This document shows positions 28,382 to 38,093 of a stretch of 62,324 nucleotides of DNA, piece after piece. Position numbers and translations under genes: made by a program. Position 1 is the stretch's first letter; each line of letters begins with the position of its first letter. The DNA comes from an uncultured bacterium (GTDB lineage: Bacteria; Calescibacteriota; Calescibacteriia; Calescibacteriales; Calescibacteriaceae): contig CALHPK010000021.1 of assembly GCA_938036315.1 (NCBI GenBank), positions 1-62,324 of the forward strand. Direction: 5' to 3'. Below the pieces are notes generated by a model. That model was given only the letters and a program-made list of their open reading frames with translations. It had not been told where the DNA came from and made no database searches.

Positions 28382-28454
28382 GCGGGCGTAGTTCAATGGT
28401 TAGAACACCAGCCTTCCAAGCTGGGGGTTGCGGGTTCGAGTCCCGTCGCCCGCT
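28382..28454 (+). tRNA. tRNA-Gly (anticodon UCC)
   Basis: Acceptor GCGGGCG/CGCCCGC; D arm GTTC-AATGGTTA-GAAC; anticodon stem CCAGC/GCTGG with loop CTTCCAA; T arm GCGGG-TTCGAGT-CCCGT; discriminator T. CCA is not encoded. tRNA-Thr follows 5 nt later. Confidence 0.97.
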
Positions 28455-28459
28455 CTTTT

Positions 28460-28534
28460 GCCCATGTAGCTCAGAGGTAGAGCGCCTCCTTGGTAAGGAG
28501 GAGGGCAGGGGTTCAAGTCCCCTCATGGGCTCCA
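28460..28534 (+). tRNA. tRNA-Thr (anticodon GGU)
   Basis: Acceptor GCCCATG/CATGGGC; D arm GCTC-AGAGGTA-GAGC; anticodon stem CCTCC/GGAGG with loop TTGGTAA; T arm AGGGG-TTCAAGT-CCCCT; discriminator T plus encoded CCA. The mreB start codon lies 8 nt after the CCA. Confidence 0.97.
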
Positions 28535-28542
28535 AGATTTAG

Positions 28543-29589
28543 GTGTTGAAAAACTTCTTCGCACGTATAGTTAGAGCTCCCGGAGATTTGGCTATTGATC
28601 TTGGTACTGCTAATACATTAGTTTGGCACTCAAAAAAGGGGCTTGTCATAAATGAACCTTCTGTTGTTGCGGTGATGACAGTCAAGGGGGTCAAGAGAGT
28701 TATAGCTGTTGGAAATGAAGCCAAAAGAATGCTTGGCAGAACCCCAGAAGATATAAAGGTAATAAGACCTCTCCGGGATGGTGTTATAGCAGATTTTGAT
28801 GTTGCTGAGGTTATGCTCTCTTATTTTATAAAGAAGGCGTTAGATGGGGGGGGAAGATTTCTAAAACCACGGGTGGTGATAGGAGTTCCATCAATTATAA
28901 CCCCTGTTGAAAGAAGGGCAGTAATTGAAGCTGCAGAACTTGCAGGAGCTGCTGAAGTTTTCCTCATAGATGAACCTATGGCTGCCGCGATAGGCGCTGG
29001 CCTCCCAGTAGATCAGCCCGTCGGCAGTATGATAGTTGATATCGGTGGTGGAACTACTGAGGTCGCAGTTATATCTATGTCAGGAATCGTTTGCTCAACA
29101 TCCTTAAAGACTGCAGGCGATGAATTCGATGAAGCAATACAATACTACGTCAGAAGAAAATATGGTCTTGTAATCGGAGAAAAAACAGCTGAGCAGATAA
29201 AAATCTCTATAGGCGCAGCTATGGAATTGGAACCAGAACTCAGTATGGAAGTGTTCGGTAGAGATGTCATAACCGGTATACCAAGGAGCGTAACAATTAC
29301 GCAAAGAGATGTCGTGGAGGCCTGTCAAGAGCACGTTTCAGCAATAGTTGCCGCAATAAGATCAACTCTGGAGAAAACACCACCTGAACTTTCCTCAGAT
29401 ATATACACAAGAGGAATTTATTTCTCCGGAGGAGGATCCCTTCTTCGTGGCTTAGATAAAGTTGTTGAAAAAGATACCGGTATAAAAACCATCGTTGTTC
29501 AAGATGCTCTGCTTGGAGTGGTAAAAGGTTGTGCTAAAGTACTCGAAGACATTGAACTTCTTGCAAGAATAAATTCAGCCTCAAGATGA
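28543..29589 (+). CDS. mreB: Rod-shape-determining protein MreB
   Basis: Bacterial actin that organises lateral wall synthesis, 348 residues. Phosphate-1 motif LAIDLGTANTLV, phosphate-2 MIVDIGGGTTEVAVIS and the adenosine motif YFSGGGSLLRGLD are all intact. The start is taken as GTG at 28543 (TTG at 28546 possible), 8 nt after tRNA-Thr, with no independent SD. It overlaps mreC by 4 bp in an mreBCD operon. Confidence 0.97.
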   Translation: MLKNFFARIVRAPGDLAIDLGTANTLVWHSKKGLVINEPSVVAVMTVKGVKRVIAVGNEAKRMLGRTPEDIKVIRPLRDGVIADFDVAEVMLSYFIKKALDGGGRFLKPRVVIGVPSIITPVERRAVIEAAELAGAAEVFLIDEPMAAAIGAGLPVDQPVGSMIVDIGGGTTEVAVISMSGIVCSTSLKTAGDEFDEAIQYYVRRKYGLVIGEKTAEQIKISIGAAMELEPELSMEVFGRDVITGIPRSVTITQRDVVEACQEHVSAIVAAIRSTLEKTPPELSSDIYTRGIYFSGGGSLLRGLDKVVEKDTGIKTIVVQDALLGVVKGCAKVLEDIELLARINSASR

Positions 29590-30302
29590 TTCTCAACAGA
29601 TTCTTCATCTCCGTGCTATTCATAGTCATATTGATTGTGCTCGATAAATTGAATGTTCAGTTCAGAATCCCAGGTTTTTCGTATATTCAGAACCTTTACC
29701 TTTATGAAAAGGATATATGCAAAGTTGATGCCATCGAAGAAGTTAACAAAATAGCCAAATCCCTGGAAGAGACACTTAATTTTCAATACGAAAGATTCAG
29801 CTCATCTTTGACCCATACTATATCAGCTCTTGATAGTGTTCGGATGAATGAAGTAAGATACAAAATTGTCATAGGTAAAGTTACATCGGTACTTCAGGAT
29901 GTCTTTCCAGAACAGATGTTTGTTGATGTTGGGAAACTCCATGGAGTCAAAAAGTATTCACTTGTTATAAAAGATGGATTCATATTTGGTAGGGTAGTCG
30001 AAGTTTGGGATAAGTCAAGCAAAATTTTGACCGTTTTTTCAGATGATTTTTACATAGATGCTGTGTTGCCAGGAGGAAGTAGGGCTATTCTAAGGGGAGG
30101 ATACGACGGAAACTTGAAGATATTTTTAAGCCTATCGGAAATCGAAGTATTCCAGGATGGGTTGACCGTATTTTCTGCCGGAGATAAATATAGTTCGCCA
30201 CCGGGACTAAAGGTGGGATTTGTTGGTGAAGGTGGTATAGTAAAATCACCCGTAAATTTAAATGATCTTGTTTTTGTTGCTATTCTGTCGCCAGAAAATT
30301 AG
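29586..30302 (+). CDS. mreC: Rod-shape-determining protein MreC
   Basis: Periplasmic, membrane-anchored scaffold of the elongasome, 238 residues (short for the family). One N-terminal transmembrane helix (FFISVLFIVILIVLDKL), a coiled-coil stretch (about 50-85) and the MreC beta domain (VFPEQMFVDVGKLHGVKKYSLVIKD follows the usual D-x-G-x-x-x-G-V pattern). Start overlaps the mreB stop as ATGA. Confidence 0.87.
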   Translation: MILNRFFISVLFIVILIVLDKLNVQFRIPGFSYIQNLYLYEKDICKVDAIEEVNKIAKSLEETLNFQYERFSSSLTHTISALDSVRMNEVRYKIVIGKVTSVLQDVFPEQMFVDVGKLHGVKKYSLVIKDGFIFGRVVEVWDKSSKILTVFSDDFYIDAVLPGGSRAILRGGYDGNLKIFLSLSEIEVFQDGLTVFSAGDKYSSPPGLKVGFVGEGGIVKSPVNLNDLVFVAILSPEN

Positions 30303-30311
30303 ATAGCTTTT

Positions 30312-30833
30312 ATGAGAAAACTAGCGGACGAGATAAGTATAGAGAAACTTTCTGTAGTCTCAATATTTGTATTTTTGATCTTTTTCCCATATTCTCTCTA
30401 TGGTTATTTAGCGTTTTTCCCAGATATATCTTGCGTTCTTTTGGGATATTGGCTAGCATCAAATGGGAGCAGGATTTATGGCATTATAATAATAGGAGGA
30501 GTTATAGCTATTCTGAGATATGTATTCGGTGGGGATGTTATCGTTTCTATATCTTTTGTAGTTGTGAGTTTTATTGTTTCGCTTCTGAGCTCTTATCTTG
30601 GCGGGATTCCTGCTAACATATATTCAGTTTTAGTCATAACTTTGCTGGGGCTTATCCCATCGGTCGTCTTCAGAGGGCTTATCTCGGATATTTTTATATC
30701 ATTTGAACTTCAGAAATTTCTGAAATTTTCAATTTATGTATTTTTAAAAATTGGTTCGACACTAATTTTTGTACTTGTCATTTACCCAATTGTTTATCAG
30801 CCTAAGTTAAAATTCCCGATTTTTATAAGGTAG
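30312..30833 (+). CDS. mreD: MreD-like integral membrane protein
   Basis: 173 residues with about five hydrophobic helices (for example VSIFVFLIFFPYSLYGYL and IIIGGVIAILRYVFG). The sequence is poorly conserved, as usual for MreD. Position 9 nt after mreC decides the assignment. Confidence 0.75.
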   Translation: MRKLADEISIEKLSVVSIFVFLIFFPYSLYGYLAFFPDISCVLLGYWLASNGSRIYGIIIIGGVIAILRYVFGGDVIVSISFVVVSFIVSLLSSYLGGIPANIYSVLVITLLGLIPSVVFRGLISDIFISFELQKFLKFSIYVFLKIGSTLIFVLVIYPIVYQPKLKFPIFIR

Positions 30834-30923
30834 AGTTAATTCTTAGAGATACTTAGGTAGGTACACAAGGATGCCCGGAACAGACAGATTTCTATACAGC
30901 TTGTGTGATTACTTTATGTGGCA

Positions 30924-31652
30924 TTACTTTATGTGTGGTGTTCTTGCCAGAGAAAAAGCTATGACTTTTTTACAGCCTCCTTCATTTTTAAGTATGTTAG
31001 CGCATGACGATAAAGTTGCTCCTGTTGTAGCTATATCATCAACAAGTAAGATTATTTTTCCTGCTACGGTATCTTTAGCTTTTTTGCTAAGCTTAAAAGC
31101 ATCTGAAGGATTCCTGAGTCTCTCTTCTATGCTTAGTTCAAGTTGTGAAGGTTTTTCCTTAACTTTCTCAAGGGCATAGACTATTGGCTTAGAATATAGC
31201 TTAGAAATAAGTGTAGCTATAGAGTATGAAGGATTATACCCACGTGAAATAAATTTTCTTATATGCGATGGGATGGGAACTATAGTGTCAAATTCATACT
31301 GAGATAGAATTTCTTTTATATCTTCAATGAAGTTATGTATCAGGAGGTATTTCCCATTGAACTTTATAAATTTCATAATTTCTGCCCCTATCCCATCATA
31401 CAAAAATATTGAGATAAGCTTATCGAATTTCGGATTGAGTTGTCTACAATCCTGACACTGTACCTCCTCTTCTGTAATGGGGAGAGAGCAAATTTCGCAT
31501 TTACGTATTTGCCTTAGAAATATTATTTCTCTAAAGCACAAGTTACACAAAAAAGATCTTCCTTCAGATTGCAGTTGCCCACAAATAATGCAGGTTGGAG
31601 GAAATACAAGAGATTCAATAGATCCACATATCTTAGATAGCCATTTTATCAT
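30924..31652 (-). CDS. comF: ComF-family phosphoribosyltransferase-like protein
   Basis: 242 residues. N-terminal zinc-finger cysteines (CIICGQ, CNLC, CEIC, CQDC) are followed by a PRTase domain with the PRPP loop ILLVDDIATTGATLSSCANIL. ComF proteins are linked to DNA uptake and recombination in competent bacteria, but other competence genes are not in this window. Convergent with mreD and divergent from a lipoprotein gene. A 4-codon mini-ORF ends 1 nt before its ATG. Confidence 0.92.
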   Translation of the reverse strand: MIKWLSKICGSIESLVFPPTCIICGQLQSEGRSFLCNLCFREIIFLRQIRKCEICSLPITEEEVQCQDCRQLNPKFDKLISIFLYDGIGAEIMKFIKFNGKYLLIHNFIEDIKEILSQYEFDTIVPIPSHIRKFISRGYNPSYSIATLISKLYSKPIVYALEKVKEKPSQLELSIEERLRNPSDAFKLSKKAKDTVAGKIILLVDDIATTGATLSSCANILKNEGGCKKVIAFSLARTPHIK

Positions 31653-31653
31653 A

Positions 31654-31681
31654 TTACAAAGTTTTCATAGTATTTAGGATA
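31654..31681 (-). promoter_or_regulatory. comF promoter with leaderless 4-codon mini-ORF
   Basis: Minus-strand TATCCT (31676-31681) is at -13 to -8 of an ATG at 31668. That ATG reads MKTL-stop (31668-31654) and stops 1 nt before the comF ATG at 31652. Confidence 0.4.
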
Positions 31682-31685
31682 GTGA

Positions 31686-31716
31686 TATAATCATTTGCAC
31701 TATGATTAAATTGTAA
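31686..31716 (+). promoter_or_regulatory. Lipoprotein-gene promoter with 4-codon mini-ORF
   Basis: TATAAT at 31686-31691, then ATG 31702 opens MIKL-stop (31702-31716). The main ATG follows 5 nt later at 31722. Confidence 0.4.
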
Positions 31717-31721
31717 ATGAT

Positions 31722-32378
31722 ATGGATAAAACGGAGTTAACAAACAGAATTAAGGCGAAGAATATCATTGCTTTGTTTATTATTGTGATTTTATCTTTTG
31801 CATCGTGTATAGAGATACATGCCCGTTTTAAGCTTAATTCTGATGGTTCTGGAAGGGGAAAAATAGAGTATGTTGTAGCAAAGGGAATATATTCTGCGCC
31901 AGATGATGCTCAGCTTGCCATAAACGAAGATAAAATCGCTGAAACCGTAGCTAAAAAGGATGGAGTAAGAGTGATAAGATCTGGAAGTAATTATGAGAAT
32001 GAAAATATGGTGAGAGTCTGGGTCGACTTTGAATTTGATGATATATCTAAACTTTCTGACGCATTTTTGCATTACAGACTTGAAAATATTGGAGATAAAA
32101 AGAAAGAGTTGAGGATAAGATACATATTAAAAGGTGAATTACATAAAAGAGAAATGCTGAAATCTATGTTTAAGGAACTTGTTTCAGATATTGAAATTGA
32201 GCTCCCAGGAAAGATAATCGCTACGAATGGCAAGATTCTATCTAGCAATAGAGTCAGGTGGGAAATCCCAGCAATGGAGGTAGTTGGTAGAGATGTCTCA
32301 GAAGATTTGGTTGTACAATTTGAAATTGACGGCAAAAAAAGTATCATTCAGAGAATAAAAGAAAAGTTTAAAAAATAA
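31722..32378 (+). CDS. Lipoprotein of unknown function
   Basis: 218 residues. A basic N-region and hydrophobic stretch (IIALFIIVILSFASC) end in a good lipobox (FASC). The mature part is mixed alpha/beta (ARFKLNSDGSGRGKIEYVVAKG) and resembles LppM/DUF3153-type lipoproteins, but this is a weak call. It has a highly charged C-terminus. Divergent from comF and followed by a peptidase-like gene. Confidence 0.7.
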   Translation: MDKTELTNRIKAKNIIALFIIVILSFASCIEIHARFKLNSDGSGRGKIEYVVAKGIYSAPDDAQLAINEDKIAETVAKKDGVRVIRSGSNYENENMVRVWVDFEFDDISKLSDAFLHYRLENIGDKKKELRIRYILKGELHKREMLKSMFKELVSDIEIELPGKIIATNGKILSSNRVRWEIPAMEVVGRDVSEDLVVQFEIDGKKSIIQRIKEKFKK

Positions 32379-32410
32379 TGTTAGTATATTACATAAACAT
32401 ACATGTATAT

Positions 32411-32482
32411 GTATGAATATAGATTCATGAATTATGAATTTCATTTGTTGATATAGATTTTGTGAATCATAAATTTCATTTT
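32411..32482. repeat. Imperfect tandem repeat, about 36-40-bp unit
   Basis: ATATAGATT...GAAT[TA/CA]T[G/A]AATTTCATTT occurs twice (about 32411-32448 and 32450-32482), filling the gap before the peptidase/propeller gene. Confidence 0.6.
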
Positions 32483-32501
32483 TATGAACCTAACTTTTTA
32501 G
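32470..32501 (+). promoter_or_regulatory. Promoter with 5-codon mini-ORF before the peptidase/propeller gene
   Basis: TAAATT at 32470-32475 is at -14 to -9 of ATG 32484, which reads MNLTF-stop (to 32501). The main ATG follows 10 nt later. Confidence 0.35.
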
Positions 32502-32511
32502 CCTATCCGCA

Positions 32512-35500
32512 ATGGTACCTATTGCGATATTTATACTGAGTTTTAATCTTACGAAAGATTGGTATGTGATTGAAACAACTCACTTTAATGTCTATTACTA
32601 TAGTGAAGTTTCTGATTTTGCTTTAAGGGCTGTAAATTTTCTTGAGATAGAGGTCTATCCGAAGGTGACACAAATTCTTGATATGCCCTTGGATAGGAAA
32701 GTTTCTGTGGTCATTGCAGATATAGATGACGTGGGAAACGGATTTGCACTTGAGATTTTTGATCAGATTTTTGTTGCTACTGCTGACATATATTTTATAT
32801 CATTGCGTGGCAGGCACCCTTGGCTTGAAGATGTATTAACTCATGAATTTACTCATATTGTAGCTCTCAGGAAGGTGAGAAAAACTCCCTACAGCATTCC
32901 AGCTTTCGGAATCTCCGCTGGTATTTTTTGCATTTTGGAACCGCTCTGTAAAATTTCTGGAAACCTCAGAGGAAAATCAACTCTTATGGGGGGTATTATT
33001 TCTGCGTACATACCTTACTCAGAGCCAGCTTACTTTACAGAAGGTATCGCTCAGCTTGTCACAGCAGAACTCGGTTACGATTCTTTAGATTCATATAGGA
33101 ATATGATGATAAGATCATTATTTTACCATAATAAACTTTATCCGCTTAAGGAGCTCGGGAATTTTTATTCTAAAACTGCGTGGGAGGGTGAGATAGTTTA
33201 TAACCATGGTTTCTCTTTCCTTACATTCATAAAAGAAAAATATGGCTGGGAGGCGATAAGAAAAGCAATTGTGCATGCATCAGGAATGTTGACCTTCTCA
33301 TATGAATCCTCCTTTGAATATGCAACAGGTAAAACTCTTGAAGATCTTGAAAAGGAATGGAAAGAATGGCTACTGCAGAAATATTCAGAGCAGATAAAAA
33401 AGTATGAGGAAGGAAGAGAAAATGGAATGGTTGGTAGAGTTGTCCCACTTGAAAGGCAAACGGTCGGACTATACAAACCCAATATCTATTGGGTATCACA
33501 ACCAAGGTTGTTCAAAGACGGATTTTTGGTTATTCAGGATGGAACTTTGATGTACTATCCTTCTTTATCCACATCTTCACCACAGAAATTGGGAGGGGTC
33601 CAAAGTTATTCTGTAAGTGGTACATACATAGCTTTTTCCTATCGTAAGTCAATGAAGAAATTCCTGCTTTGGGGGCAAATTCCTCAGGAGTATCTTCAGC
33701 TTGCGGTCGGATACTTGGTGGAGGAAGAAAAGGATGGAAAACACTTGCTTGCAATAAAAGATAAAAAGGATGTTGCACTTCGAGCTTCTTTTCCCGCATT
33801 CTCTCCAGATCTTTCAAAGATCGTATACGTCAAAACAGAACTTGACTCTCGCAATATATTCATATATGATATGAAAGAAAATAAAGAGGAAAGATTGACA
33901 GATTTCAAAGGTGGAAAGCAATTTATGTTCCCTTCATTTTCAATGGACGGAAAATATGTAGTAGCAGCTTACTTTGATGGTGTGAAACAAGACATAGTTC
34001 TGATAGATTCTCAAAAAAGGAACATAGATTCCGAAAGTGAGCTCACATTCATAACTTATGATATAGCAGAAGATAGAGATCCTATGTTTATTTCAGAAAG
34101 CCAGATACTATTTTCTTCAGATTCCGACGGAGTCTTTAATCTATATATCTATGATTTGGAGACCGGAGGGCTTTTTAAGATAACTGAAGAGCTTTCCGGA
34201 GCTATATTCCCACATTTTAGCAATGGAAAAATTCTTTATGTTTCATTTGAACCAGAAGGTTTTAGAGTAAAGGAGCTTACTATTGCTGATCTCCAGCCTA
34301 AAGGAGAAAGTGCAGATTACAAAAACGGTAAGATTCCGAATATTCTCAGAAGTGTTCAGCTTGCAAGCTATCAGAAAACCAATAGTGTGCAGGATGAAAA
34401 AGGTTATTATTTCAAAGTCAGTTCACCAAGAAGAGCAAGAGCTTTGGAATTGACAAGTCCGATATTCTTCCCTGAAGTGGGGGTTCCTCTGATTCCTCTA
34501 CTTACTCAATCATCTTCTAATTTTTTCCTACCGTTAGATCTTATAGGAGTTACAGTTGAAGGGGTTACCTTTGATAGGCTCGGAAGGTTTGAGCTTGGAG
34601 GTCGGGGCTTTATCGGTTTGCAGGGCTCAGCCTATATACAAACTAACATATCTTCATTTCACTTTGAGAATTTTATTCCTACCCTGAATCTTGGGGCATC
34701 CCGCTATAGGGTCATCCCAGTAGGTGAAACAACTGAATTTTCAGTATCGCAAGCAAGGATGTTTTATTCACTTTTTGGGGCAGGATGTGTTGTTATTCCT
34801 GTAATCTATGGAAGCCCAGGCAGAAGCCTTAATCTGTTCATAAGGGGTGGAGGAGAGATAAATTCAGTTTCAGTTAAGATTGGGGGTTTTACATTTATTC
34901 CATTTTCTCAATCTCTTTTGGCGAAATCCGCTCGCATATTGCCGGCTGGCTATGGAATAATGTCCTTTAAAGCACCTATTGGAACTGTCAGCATGGGAGC
35001 ACTCATTGGTGGAACTTTGTTTTATACAGCTATTGACGAATCTATTGAACAATTTAGAGAATCATTGAAAGTTACTCAAGATCGTTATTCCGCTCCACAA
35101 GTTTTCGGAAAGGTTATGTTATCTTATACTCTACCGGTCGGATACGATAAATCAGCCGGATTAGCTACTTACATCAATGGAGGATATACGTTCAGAGATG
35201 TGGATACCTTTGATGAATTCAGGGATGCCTATCTTGGGTATCTTCAGGTTTTTTTCGGAGAGATATTTTTAGAGGGAGGGGCTTTACTCCTACTTGATTT
35301 GTGGTCAGGTTATCTGCCACTTTTCAGAACTGCTGCTCTCCATAAGGTATCTCTTTTCAGTCTTTTTAATTCTTTTAGGTTTGCTCAAAGGGAGGAAAAA
35401 TTTTGGAGGGGTCTTTGCGATCAGGGCGGGTTTTGGTGTTCTCTATCTTTGGGAACTCAATTTTTTGCTTCTGTATTCTATAGATACAATTTATCAATTT

Positions 35501-35580
35501 ACGTTGTTGGCTCGCGCGGATTTCAGGATCCTTTGAAAGCTCCTTTTAGACTTTATTTGGGCATTGGTATAGGTTTCTGA
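32512..35580 (+). CDS. Exported HExxH peptidase-like / beta-propeller / beta-barrel protein
   Basis: 1022 residues. A short hydrophobic N-terminus is followed by a gluzincin 'peptidase MA'-like domain with LTHEFTHIVALRK (zinc HExxH, about residues 120-133) and YFTEGIAQLV (likely third ligand Glu). Residues about 310-620 form TolB/WD40-like propeller blades (FSPDLSKIVYVKTE, FSMDGKYVVAAYFDG). The last 350 or so residues are strand-rich and glycine-rich with an aromatic terminus (LYLGIGIGF), as in an outer-membrane barrel. Probably a surface or outer-membrane-anchored protease. panE follows 16 nt later and may be co-transcribed. Confidence 0.75.
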   Translation: MVPIAIFILSFNLTKDWYVIETTHFNVYYYSEVSDFALRAVNFLEIEVYPKVTQILDMPLDRKVSVVIADIDDVGNGFALEIFDQIFVATADIYFISLRGRHPWLEDVLTHEFTHIVALRKVRKTPYSIPAFGISAGIFCILEPLCKISGNLRGKSTLMGGIISAYIPYSEPAYFTEGIAQLVTAELGYDSLDSYRNMMIRSLFYHNKLYPLKELGNFYSKTAWEGEIVYNHGFSFLTFIKEKYGWEAIRKAIVHASGMLTFSYESSFEYATGKTLEDLEKEWKEWLLQKYSEQIKKYEEGRENGMVGRVVPLERQTVGLYKPNIYWVSQPRLFKDGFLVIQDGTLMYYPSLSTSSPQKLGGVQSYSVSGTYIAFSYRKSMKKFLLWGQIPQEYLQLAVGYLVEEEKDGKHLLAIKDKKDVALRASFPAFSPDLSKIVYVKTELDSRNIFIYDMKENKEERLTDFKGGKQFMFPSFSMDGKYVVAAYFDGVKQDIVLIDSQKRNIDSESELTFITYDIAEDRDPMFISESQILFSSDSDGVFNLYIYDLETGGLFKITEELSGAIFPHFSNGKILYVSFEPEGFRVKELTIADLQPKGESADYKNGKIPNILRSVQLASYQKTNSVQDEKGYYFKVSSPRRARALELTSPIFFPEVGVPLIPLLTQSSSNFFLPLDLIGVTVEGVTFDRLGRFELGGRGFIGLQGSAYIQTNISSFHFENFIPTLNLGASRYRVIPVGETTEFSVSQARMFYSLFGAGCVVIPVIYGSPGRSLNLFIRGGGEINSVSVKIGGFTFIPFSQSLLAKSARILPAGYGIMSFKAPIGTVSMGALIGGTLFYTAIDESIEQFRESLKVTQDRYSAPQVFGKVMLSYTLPVGYDKSAGLATYINGGYTFRDVDTFDEFRDAYLGYLQVFFGEIFLEGGALLLLDLWSGYLPLFRTAALHKVSLFSLFNSFRFAQREEKFWRGLCDQGGFWCSLSLGTQFFASVFYRYNLSIYVVGSRGFQDPLKAPFRLYLGIGIGF

Positions 35581-35596
35581 TAACAGCAGTTTAGGT

Positions 35597-36553
35597 ATGA
35601 AGTTTTTAGTTTTTGGAGCTGGAGCAGTAGGTTCCGCAATTGGATCAAGATTGGCTCTGGCAGGAAGTGACGTCCATCTTGTGGGAAGAAAAGAACATAT
35701 AGATAAAATAGCAAAAGAAGGATTAATAGTCAAGGGAATTTGGGGAGAAAATGTGATCAAAAATTTTAAACTTTCTTACTCTCCTCCTGAAGGAGAGTTT
35801 TTTGATGTGGTTTTGATAACAGTTAAAACATTCTCAACGGAGTCTGCAGGTAAGATGTTGAAGCAAGCTGGGATCAAAGCCAGAGCGTTTATATCGGTTC
35901 AGAATGGACTAGGGAACTATGAGATTCTTTCTCTTTATATTTCTCCTGTTATTTCCTCCCGGGTAATATTTGGTGTTGTTTTTGAAAAATACGGCGAGAT
36001 AGAAGTCACAGTTTGGGGAGGTCCAATTCTTTTTGGTTTCTGGAATCCTCTTGATAAGTCCGAGGAACTCAAAAGATTTCTCTCAGAAGTTGCTGATGTG
36101 TTCTGCAATGCAGGACTTGACTCAAAGTATGTCGATGATATAAGGACTCCGATCTGGGAGAAAGTGATTTATAACTCTGCTCTGAACCCTCTTAGTGTCA
36201 TTCTTGGATCAACTTATGGTGAGATAGTGGACAATGAATTTTCTTTGGAGATAGCAAAGGAAGTGATTTTTGAAGGGGTTGAGATTGCAAGACTTGAGGG
36301 AGCTAAGCTTGAAGACGGGGAGACATTTTTCAAGAAATTTCTGTACGAACTCATTCCTCCTACTCGAGAGCATACCTCAAGTATGATACAAGATATAAAA
36401 AGGCGTGGTAGAACTGAGATAGATTCTTTGTGCGGAGCTATTGTAAAATATGGCTTGAAACATAACAAATTTCCAAAATTTAATTATACTTTGTGGAAGT
36501 TGATAAAAGCTATTGAGATAAACAAGTTGAAAAAACGCAATACAGAATTCTAA
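35597..36553 (+). CDS. panE: 2-dehydropantoate 2-reductase (ketopantoate reductase)
   Basis: NADPH-dependent enzyme of pantothenate/CoA synthesis, 318 residues. N-terminal Rossmann FLVFGAGAVGSAIGSRLALAG. The C-terminal helical domain has KVIYNSALNPLSVILGSTYGE, with the catalytic Lys/Asn region, and SSMIQDIKRRGRTEID near the end. Normal length. Lies just after the peptidase/propeller gene and converges with enolase. Confidence 0.95.
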   Translation: MKFLVFGAGAVGSAIGSRLALAGSDVHLVGRKEHIDKIAKEGLIVKGIWGENVIKNFKLSYSPPEGEFFDVVLITVKTFSTESAGKMLKQAGIKARAFISVQNGLGNYEILSLYISPVISSRVIFGVVFEKYGEIEVTVWGGPILFGFWNPLDKSEELKRFLSEVADVFCNAGLDSKYVDDIRTPIWEKVIYNSALNPLSVILGSTYGEIVDNEFSLEIAKEVIFEGVEIARLEGAKLEDGETFFKKFLYELIPPTREHTSSMIQDIKRRGRTEIDSLCGAIVKYGLKHNKFPKFNYTLWKLIKAIEINKLKKRNTEF

Positions 36554-36589
36554 GTTGATTCTATTGAGATGTTTCTTTAACTTTTGTAG

Positions 36590-36607
36590 CGAACTACTCA
36601 TAGTTCG
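36590..36607. terminator. Hairpin between convergent panE and eno
   Basis: CGAACTA-CTCA-TAGTTCG is a perfect 7-bp stem with 4-nt loop, 37 nt after the panE stop and 21 nt after the eno stop. No T-run follows on either side, so a bidirectional 3'-end hairpin is only plausible. Confidence 0.4.
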
Positions 36608-36627
36608 TGTATGCAATTAGCTGAGGT

Positions 36628-37914
36628 TTAATGGAAGTTCTGTAAGATTTTCTTCCCGGCGAATTCTGTTTTGTATTTGCTTTCGATATAGATAAGCCTG
36701 TTGTATTTAGCTATCCTTTCCGAACGGGAGAGTGAGCCAGTTTTTATTTGTCCTGAATTTACAGCTACTGCTAGATCAGCTATGAATGTATCTTCTGTGT
36801 CGCCGGATCTATGAGATATTATTGTTTTGTAGCCAGAAAATTTAGCCATGTTTATAACTTCAATAGTTTCAGTAAGAGTTCCGATTTGATTTAGTTTAAC
36901 AAGAATGGCGTTTGCTATCCCTTTCTTTATCCCTTGTGAGAAGATCTTTGGATTTGTGGTGAAGATGTCATCTCCAACAATCTGAATATTTTTCTCTCGC
37001 AGGATCTTGGTCAGTTTTTCCCATCCTTCCCAATCAGATTCAGATAGTGGATCCTCTACTGAGATTATGGGATATTCCTGAATAAGTTTTACAATGTAAT
37101 CAATCATTTCATCGGAGTCAAGTTCTTTTCCTTCTTTTTTGAGTTGATAGGTTTTTTTAATCTCGTCATAAAATGAGGATGAAGCTAGATCGATAGCGAA
37201 GAATACCTCATCTCCGAGTTTGTATCCTGCTTTTTCTGTTGCTTTTGATATTATTTCAAGGGCTTGTTTGTTATCCTTGAGGGGTAGGGCGAAGCCTCCC
37301 TCGTCTCCAACTCCTATAGGCCATCCTTTCTCCTGAGCCAGGCTTTTTATTTTGTGGAAGATCTCAGATGCACATCTTATTGCATCCGAAAATGATCTAA
37401 AACCTACCGGGACAATCATATACTCCTGAAAGTCAATGTTCCAACCGGCGTGTTCTCCTCCGTTTATCACGTTGCAAAGAGGAACTGGGAGTATGTATCC
37501 TGACTTCCCGCCGAGGTATTCAAAAAGCTCGATACCGAGGCAGTTTGCTCCTGCCTTTGCGCACGCTAATGAGACCCCCAGTATAGCATTAGCACCCAGT
37601 TTTGACTTATTTTCGGTTCCATCAAGCTCTATCAGGACAGTATCTATCTCACGCTGATGCGTAACATCCCTCCCTTCGATTGCTCTGGAGATTTTATCCA
37701 CCACATTTTCTACAGCTTTTTTTACTCCTTTCCCATTATATCTTTTATCCCCATCTCGAAGCTCAACTGCTTCGTTTTTACCTTTTGAAGCCCCCGCAGG
37801 AACAATAGATATCCCCCTGATTCCTGATTCAGTCTCCACCTCCACAGCAATGGTGGGGTTACCTCTTGAGTCTAAAAATTCAAAAGCCCTTACCTTCTGT
37901 ATCCTCCTGCTCAT
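36628..37914 (-). CDS. eno: Enolase
   Basis: Glycolytic 2-phosphoglycerate dehydratase, 428 residues from the ATG at 37914. The frame is open further upstream, but the conserved start [17 protein letters not shown] fixes it. Metal and catalytic motifs are present: GDEGGFAL, the SVEDPLSE Asp/Glu, [25 protein letters not shown] and [24 protein letters not shown] at -13 to -8 and no SD suggest a leaderless message. Confidence 0.98.
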   Translation of the reverse strand: MSRRIQKVRAFEFLDSRGNPTIAVEVETESGIRGISIVPAGASKGKNEAVELRDGDKRYNGKGVKKAVENVVDKISRAIEGRDVTHQREIDTVLIELDGTENKSKLGANAILGVSLACAKAGANCLGIELFEYLGGKSGYILPVPLCNVINGGEHAGWNIDFQEYMIVPVGFRSFSDAIRCASEIFHKIKSLAQEKGWPIGVGDEGGFALPLKDNKQALEIISKATEKAGYKLGDEVFFAIDLASSSFYDEIKKTYQLKKEGKELDSDEMIDYIVKLIQEYPIISVEDPLSESDWEGWEKLTKILREKNIQIVGDDIFTTNPKIFSQGIKKGIANAILVKLNQIGTLTETIEVINMAKFSGYKTIISHRSGDTEDTFIADLAVAVNSGQIKTGSLSRSERIAKYNRLIYIESKYKTEFAGKKILQNFH

Positions 37915-37921
37915 AGCAAAG

Positions 37922-37927
37922 ATTTTA
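37922..37927 (-). promoter_or_regulatory. -10 box TAAAAT abutting the eno start
   Basis: Minus-strand TAAAAT ends 7 nt before the ATG at 37914 without an intervening SD. Confidence 0.45.
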
Positions 37928-38093
37928 TAACGCTTATGTGCAGTGACATAAACTACAAGAAGATAATACAAAATAAAAGGATCTCCTAAAAAGTCCGAAA
38001 TGTTAGTGTAGTGTAGGGATTTTTGATAAAATTAAAGTGAGATTAAAATTTTCCGATTTTGCTATTTGTGAAATTGAGTTATGGTGTAGTGAT

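Noticed and set aside
28338-28535. Minus-strand frame across tRNA-Gly and tRNA-Thr
   Set aside because: It is the antisense translation of two tRNAs (typical RRDSNPQPPAWKAG pattern), not a protein gene.
37029-37900. Plus-strand frames antisense to enolase
   Set aside because: They lie wholly within an unmistakable gene and show no independent start signals.
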